Shown piece by piece: positions 60,674-64,000 of a stretch of DNA of 64,000 nucleotides. A program made the translations under genes and the position numbers. Positions within the stretch are counted from its first letter, which is position 1, and every line of letters begins with the position of its first letter. Under the pieces are notes generated by a model that saw nothing but the letters and a program-made list of their open reading frames with translations, was not told the origin of the DNA and did not search any database. The stretch is from contig OW818685.1 of NCBI GenBank assembly GCA_942493245.1, forward strand, positions 1,922,001 through 1,986,000. Reading direction: 5' to 3'. The stretch is from DAOPYU01 sp942493245 (GTDB lineage: Bacteria; Sumerlaeota; Sumerlaeia; UBA8349).

Positions 60674-61549
60674 ATGAATAAAATGTTCAAAATCGCGTTC
60701 CTGGCGATCATTGTGGGAGGACTGGTTCTGGCCGGTATTCCAGACGTCTTTGCCAGAGGCGGCAAAGTCGGAGGCGCTCGCAGCAGCGGAGGTTCGAGAT
60801 CGTTCTCGCGGCCGAGTTCGGGAAGCAGCCGATCCATCTCAAAACCTTCGACCCCCTCGAAGCCTTCGACTCCCTCGAAATCTTCCAGCAGTCCGTTCGG
60901 CAACAAGAAGGCGACCATCAGCAATCCGCAACGCAGCCAGAGTTCGTCCACGGCCAAGCCGGCAGATTCGACCACTACGTCCAATAAACCGGCCGGCGCC
61001 GCTACGCAGACCGGCTCGCCCCAGTCGTCCAGTGCGAAAAGCGCCACGACCCGGCCGATGAGCGCCGCCGATCAGGCGACCCTGATGAAAGCCAGAACCC
61101 AGGGTACGGTCTATACGAATAAGACGGAAGCCGTCAAGGCTTTCACCTCGAACCCGGAAATTAAAGCTAAATACCCCTCGACATTCCAGGCGGAACCGGC
61201 GGTGCGGCCCGACTTTATTCCGCAGACGACGAACCTGAACGGAGCGTCTTACCCGGTGACCTACAATGCCTTCCAGGGGAGGTACGGTTTTATGGGGCCA
61301 TTGGGGGTCTGGATGGCGTACGACGCCCTGTCGGATGCCTCCATGCACGATAAACTGATGAAACAGAACAATTATGTGGTCCAGACCGCCGAAGCGATGC
61401 CCGGTACGGCTCCTGTTACATCCGTTGCGCGCCCGGTTCAAACCGTTCACAGGGGGCCCGGTTTCTTCGGTACCCTTCTGATGTTCGGGGGGTTGGGTCT
61501 CATGGGATGGCTTCTTTTCTCGCTCATGAGAAAGAAAAGCCAATTCTGA
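60674..61549 (+). CDS. Ser/Pro-rich exported membrane protein of PspA-type operon, unknown family
   Basis: Protein of 291 residues. An N-terminal signal peptide (about 1-27) is followed by a low-complexity Ser/Pro/Thr-rich linker (about 30-130, SRSISKPSTPSKPSTPSKSS), then a small folded domain (about 135-235) with PVTYNAFQGRYGFMGPLGVW and MAYDALSDASMHDKLMKQNN. A C-terminal membrane helix (GFFGTLLMFGGLGLMGWLLF) and a basic tail RKKSQF close it. The topology is therefore a periplasmic domain on a flexible stalk anchored at the C-terminus. I do not know the family. AGGAGG lies about 8 bases before the ATG. Its place before YjfK-, YjfI- and PspA-like genes suggests a role in the same envelope process. 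Confidence 0.7.
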   Translation: MNKMFKIAFLAIIVGGLVLAGIPDVFARGGKVGGARSSGGSRSFSRPSSGSSRSISKPSTPSKPSTPSKSSSSPFGNKKATISNPQRSQSSSTAKPADSTTTSNKPAGAATQTGSPQSSSAKSATTRPMSAADQATLMKARTQGTVYTNKTEAVKAFTSNPEIKAKYPSTFQAEPAVRPDFIPQTTNLNGASYPVTYNAFQGRYGFMGPLGVWMAYDALSDASMHDKLMKQNNYVVQTAEAMPGTAPVTSVARPVQTVHRGPGFFGTLLMFGGLGLMGWLLFSLMRKKSQF

Positions 61550-61682
61550 CCGCGATTCAATACGCGTGAGAGTCATCAATGGCGTCAGGCCGGTTCCTTA
61601 GCCCTCGGACGTGGGGAGGAACGACGGCTCCCGGGGAGCGCTTTGTCTGTGCGGGATGCAAATGAAAGGATGGGACGGTACG

Positions 61683-62324
61683 ATGGCAATTGATCTGGAC
61701 AAATATCAGGCGGAATTCTGGAGAACGGTCAAGGTCGGTCAGACGGTGGTTCTGTCCGACGAACAGGCGATCGAGGACGCACTCAAAGCGGGGAAGGGCA
61801 AGACCGAGATGGACTATCTCGTCAAGTCCATACGGGTGATCGAGGATCGCAAGACGGGGATCGAATGGCGTTTTCTGCGCCTGGATACGCCGGACAACAC
61901 TTGGGTCCTGATCAAGATCGTGGACCGGGAATTCGACCTGCGTGTGTACTTTGAACCGGGCGACTTCCAGCAGGGCGACCGCCAGGACCTACTCGACAAC
62001 GAGTGCTATTGGATGTTCGACGAACCGGCGGATCCTGACAACTATTGCCTGAACGATTTGCAGTTTGCCCAATCGTTCGAGATTGACGGGTCTGTGTACG
62101 CCCGGAAGCCGTTTGGGATGTTGGCTGGCGTCATCCGGGAAATCCCGCCGGTCAAGGAATTGGATGGGGTGATGGCGTGCGTCTGCGAGTACAGAAGCGA
62201 TGGAGAAACGAAGAACCCGGAAGCGATCTTCATCGAGATGGGGGGGGAACGCAGTGAAAGAGGAGGATTCGTTTATGTTCTTCTAGGAAATCCGATCAGC
62301 CAGGAAGACATTGAAGTCATCTAG
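61683..62324 (+). CDS. YjfK-like (DUF2491-type) protein
   Basis: Soluble protein of 213 residues without signal peptide or membrane segment. The sequence VKVGQTVVLSDEQAIEDALK, then LRLDTPDNTWVLIKIVDREF, ECYWMFDEP and a C-terminal FVYVLLGNPISQEDIEVI resemble in order and length E. coli YjfK (DUF2491), which is encoded with YjfI and the PspA paralogue YjfJ. The molecular function of that family is unknown. The assignment rests on context and loose similarity; DUF4178-like proteins in similar operons are the main alternative. In-frame ATGs exist at 61611, 61656, 61662 and 61683; I chose the last, just before the conserved part, but 61662 is possible. Confidence 0.6.
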   Translation: MAIDLDKYQAEFWRTVKVGQTVVLSDEQAIEDALKAGKGKTEMDYLVKSIRVIEDRKTGIEWRFLRLDTPDNTWVLIKIVDREFDLRVYFEPGDFQQGDRQDLLDNECYWMFDEPADPDNYCLNDLQFAQSFEIDGSVYARKPFGMLAGVIREIPPVKELDGVMACVCEYRSDGETKNPEAIFIEMGGERSERGGFVYVLLGNPISQEDIEVI

Positions 62325-62346
62325 CCTCAAGAAAAGGAGAACGATC

Positions 62347-62805
62347 ATGAGTTGTTGTGGAACCACGGAAAAGAAAGAGTTGGAAGTCCGGTTGACGACG
62401 CCGGAACAGATCGCGGCGGCGTTGAAGGAGTTGGGATACGTCGTCCAGACGGTCGCGGACGGGATTGTGGTGACTTCGCTTCAGGGGCGCTTCCCGGTGG
62501 CCATTCAACTGCGTGAGGCGGAAGTGAAGATCACGCTGGAACTGTGCGAATGGAGCCGTATTCCGGAGGGGCTCCAGGCGGAAGTGGCGGTGGCGGCTCT
62601 CGATGCCAACATGCTCGATGCGATCGCCCCGTTCGCTTTCGGAATCAATACCGGCGCGGAAGTGGAAGAGGAAGGTGCTCTTCTGGTACTGGTGGACTCC
62701 ATCGGGAGCGATTTCCTGACAAAGGACACACTGGATTACTCGATGAAGGCCTTGCTCGAGGCGGTTGTCGCGAGCCGCGATGTACTGGAAATTGCGTTCG
62801 CCTGA
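62347..62805 (+). CDS. YjfI-like (DUF2170) protein
   Basis: Soluble protein of 152 residues. It begins MSCCGTTEKKELEVRLTTPE with a Cys pair of unknown relevance and continues with LKELGYVVQTVADGIVVTSL, IPEGLQAEVAVAALDANMLD and a closing helix YSMKALLEAVVASRDVLEIA. The pattern and length agree with the DUF2170 family (E. coli YjfI), typically encoded beside PspA-like proteins and YjfK. The biochemical function is unknown. The ATG at 62347 has AAGGAG about 9 bases upstream, 22 bp after the previous stop. The PspA gene follows 56 bp downstream. Confidence 0.65.
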   Translation: MSCCGTTEKKELEVRLTTPEQIAAALKELGYVVQTVADGIVVTSLQGRFPVAIQLREAEVKITLELCEWSRIPEGLQAEVAVAALDANMLDAIAPFAFGINTGAEVEEEGALLVLVDSIGSDFLTKDTLDYSMKALLEAVVASRDVLEIAFA

Positions 62806-62861
62806 CCCTGGGTCGGGCAAAAGAATACGATTGTGCAGAGGTTGAAGGGGGAGAGAAAACC

Positions 62862-63545
62862 ATGGGATTGTTCAAACAGATAGCCAATATCTTCCGCTCG
62901 AAGAAGATCGAGTTGGAAGAAGCGATGAAGAATCCGGAGCGGGACATCCGGCTTGCCATCATTGACAGCAAGAAGCAGGCTGTGGATTTTCAGGCGCGCA
63001 TCTCGGAATTGAGCCGCCAGAACAAGATGCTCGAGCGGCAGTTGGAAGAGAAACAGGCGAAGGTCGTCAAGCATCAGGAAATGGCCGCCAAGGCCGTCGA
63101 GACCGGCAATGAGGCCGATGCCTTGACGCTTCTGGAGGCGCAGGGACGCTATGAGGCCGAGGTCAAATCGTTGCAGGACCAGATCGCGAAGAATCAGGCC
63201 GATCTCGAATCCGCCCGCAAGCAGCTCATGGCCATCCAGAGCAAGATCAAGGATGCCGAAATCAACGAAAGCCGCCTGAAAATGCGCCTGGAGTCCGCCA
63301 AAATCCGCGAGAGCCTCGCCAAGGCGCGCTCCGAGATGTATTCCGACGATAACCCGCTGGTCGCTCTGAACGATTTGTCCAAAGCCGTGGACAAGGCTGA
63401 AGCCTCGGCGGAAGCCGTCGAGGAAGAGGTCGGGATGGAATCGGGCAATGTCGAGCAGAGTCTGGAAGAGAAGTACGCAAGTCCGGCTGCGACCTCGAAC
63501 GCTCAGGAGAAACTGGCCGCGCTCAAGGCCACGATGGGTAAGTAA
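62862..63545 (+). CDS. pspA: PspA/IM30 (ESCRT-III-like) membrane-remodelling protein
   Basis: Peripheral membrane protein of 227 residues. It opens with the amphipathic helix MGLFKQIANIFRSKKIELEE, then the PspA signature of about 140 residues of continuous coiled coil (MKNPERDIRLAIIDSKKQAV onward), and ends in an acidic helix and an Ala/Lys-rich tail (NAQEKLAALKATMGK). PspA proteins polymerise on damaged or stressed inner membrane and conserve proton-motive force. This one is closest in context to the YjfJ branch. GGGGGAGAG lies upstream of the ATG. It is the last gene of the operon and is followed by a terminator. The upstream CII-like protein, not PspF, is the local candidate regulator. Confidence 0.88.
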   Translation: MGLFKQIANIFRSKKIELEEAMKNPERDIRLAIIDSKKQAVDFQARISELSRQNKMLERQLEEKQAKVVKHQEMAAKAVETGNEADALTLLEAQGRYEAEVKSLQDQIAKNQADLESARKQLMAIQSKIKDAEINESRLKMRLESAKIRESLAKARSEMYSDDNPLVALNDLSKAVDKAEASAEAVEEEVGMESGNVEQSLEEKYASPAATSNAQEKLAALKATMGK

Positions 63546-63587
63546 ACATTTCCCGGAGCGCCGGATAAGCCGGTATCCGCATCATAA

Positions 63588-63617
63588 GAAAAGCCCCGGT
63601 CTCCGGGGCTTTTCTTT
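63588..63617 (+). terminator. Rho-independent terminator of the PspA operon
   Basis: A 12-bp stem, GAAAAGCCCCGG (63588-63599) with CCGGGGCTTTTC (63603-63614), around TCT is followed by TTT. With its symmetric A/T flanks it could also end the converging KdsD-like gene. Confidence 0.88.
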
Positions 63618-63668
63618 ATGTCTTCATCGGTCCCGCATCTTGTGAACCTTGTCTCTTTCAAAAATCCC

Positions 63669-64000
63669 TCAGCAGATTTTCAGCAGATCGTGCATCCGCA
63701 ACATTCCCACGGCGCGGCCCTGTTTGTTGACCACCGGCAGGACCGAAATCTGAAAGGGACGGTCCTCCATCAATTGCAGGGCGTGCGCGGCCTTGTCTTC
63801 CTCGCACACCACGGTGGGGTTTTTCGTCATCAGGTCGGACGCCTTGAGGTCGAAGAAGCGTTCCCGTTGTTTGAGGGCGCGTTTCAAGTCGCCGTCGGTG
63901 ACGATCCCCACCAGCTTGCGCGAGCGCCGGTCTGCGATGACATTGACACCGCCCAGACGTTTTTCGGTCAATTCGGCCAGAACTTCGTCAACGGTGGCGC
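63669..64000 (-). CDS. kdsD: Arabinose-5-phosphate isomerase (KdsD/KpsF-like), C-terminal CBS part, cut by window edge
   Basis: The frame is open to the right edge on the minus strand, giving the last 110 residues of a longer protein. It contains most of a CBS-domain pair: TVDEVLAELTEKRLGGVNVI, IVTDGDLKRALKQRE, DLMTKNPTVVCEEDKAAHAL and AVGMLRMHDLLKI. This is the typical tail of the enzyme that converts ribulose-5-phosphate to arabinose-5-phosphate for Kdo synthesis in LPS. The SIS catalytic domain lies outside the window, so another CBS protein remains possible, though the KRALKQ and MRMHDLLK-like strings strongly favour KdsD. An internal TTG at 63971 is not taken as the start. Confidence 0.8.
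   Translation of the reverse strand, partial: ATVDEVLAELTEKRLGGVNVIADRRSRKLVGIVTDGDLKRALKQRERFFDLKASDLMTKNPTVVCEEDKAAHALQLMEDRPFQISVLPVVNKQGRAVGMLRMHDLLKIC

Noticed and set aside
1..64000. Insertion sequences, integrases, CRISPR-Cas, toxin-antitoxin or biosynthetic gene clusters
   Set aside because: No transposase, recombinase, Cas, toxin or NRPS/PKS signatures were found on either strand.

Overview
The window is 64 kb of bacterial chromosome with roughly 57-62 % GC in coding stretches, judged from a few lines counted by eye. The gene families suggest a Gram-negative, polysaccharide-degrading bacterium of the PVC superphylum (Kiritimatiellota, Lentisphaerota or Verrucomicrobiota) or a neighbour such as Sumerlaeota. 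Pointers are many secreted glycoside hydrolases without SusC/SusD, a Tat-exported Gfo/Idh/MocA oxidoreductase, a remnant of a uroporphyrinogen-decarboxylase-like gene, giant LamG / choice-of-anchor / InlB-repeat surface proteins, a KdsD-type gene for LPS Kdo synthesis, and GC-rich palindromic intergenic repeats. There is no 16S rRNA, so the phylum stays an inference.

Layout. 0-2.8 kb: a partial membrane protein, a UbiA-family polyprenyl-phosphate phosphoribosyltransferase and a glycosyltransferase. 3-4.6 kb: a GAF-PAS histidine kinase. 4.7-17.5 kb (minus strand): a tight signalling operon with a membrane hybrid kinase carrying two receivers and an Hpt domain, a MASE1 kinase, a stand-alone receiver, a 1508-residue REC-PAS/GAF-kinase-REC hybrid, and a secreted mutarotase-like protein last. 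17.9-36.3 kb: a carbohydrate cluster (GH106-like rhamnosidase, Gfo/Idh/MocA oxidoreductase, multidomain GH43, GH97, GH127, GH3, GH39-like), interrupted by tRNA-Ala(UGC) and a dTDP-4-dehydrorhamnose reductase. The enzymes fit removal of L-rhamnose, L-arabinose, xylose, galactose and glucose from pectic or hemicellulosic glycans. No sugar transporter is present.

36.3-52.7 kb: an 800-bp low-GC leader and a 3179-residue modular secreted protein followed by tandem hairpins. Then come a PQQ-like beta-propeller protein, a beta-helix protein, an SGNH hydrolase and a DUF6786-like protein. 53.0-55.9 kb (minus): a zinc/manganese ABC transporter operon (permease, ATPase, binding protein) led by a small ribbon-helix-helix protein with a Cys/His-rich tail, likely its metal-sensing regulator. 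56.5-59.9 kb: a 1112-residue secreted coiled-coil protein of unknown function. 60.1-63.5 kb: an operon of a CII-like HTH protein, a Ser-rich membrane protein, a YjfK-like protein, a YjfI-like protein and a PspA/IM30 protein, which looks like an envelope-stress module. The right edge cuts the CBS end of KdsD.

The parts most worth a second look are the PspA-type operon with its unknown partners, the metal-sensing RHH candidate, the giant surface protein with a base-composition shift in its C-terminal domain, the large phosphorelay operon, a permuted carbohydrate-binding domain inside GH97, and several unexplained intergenic motifs.
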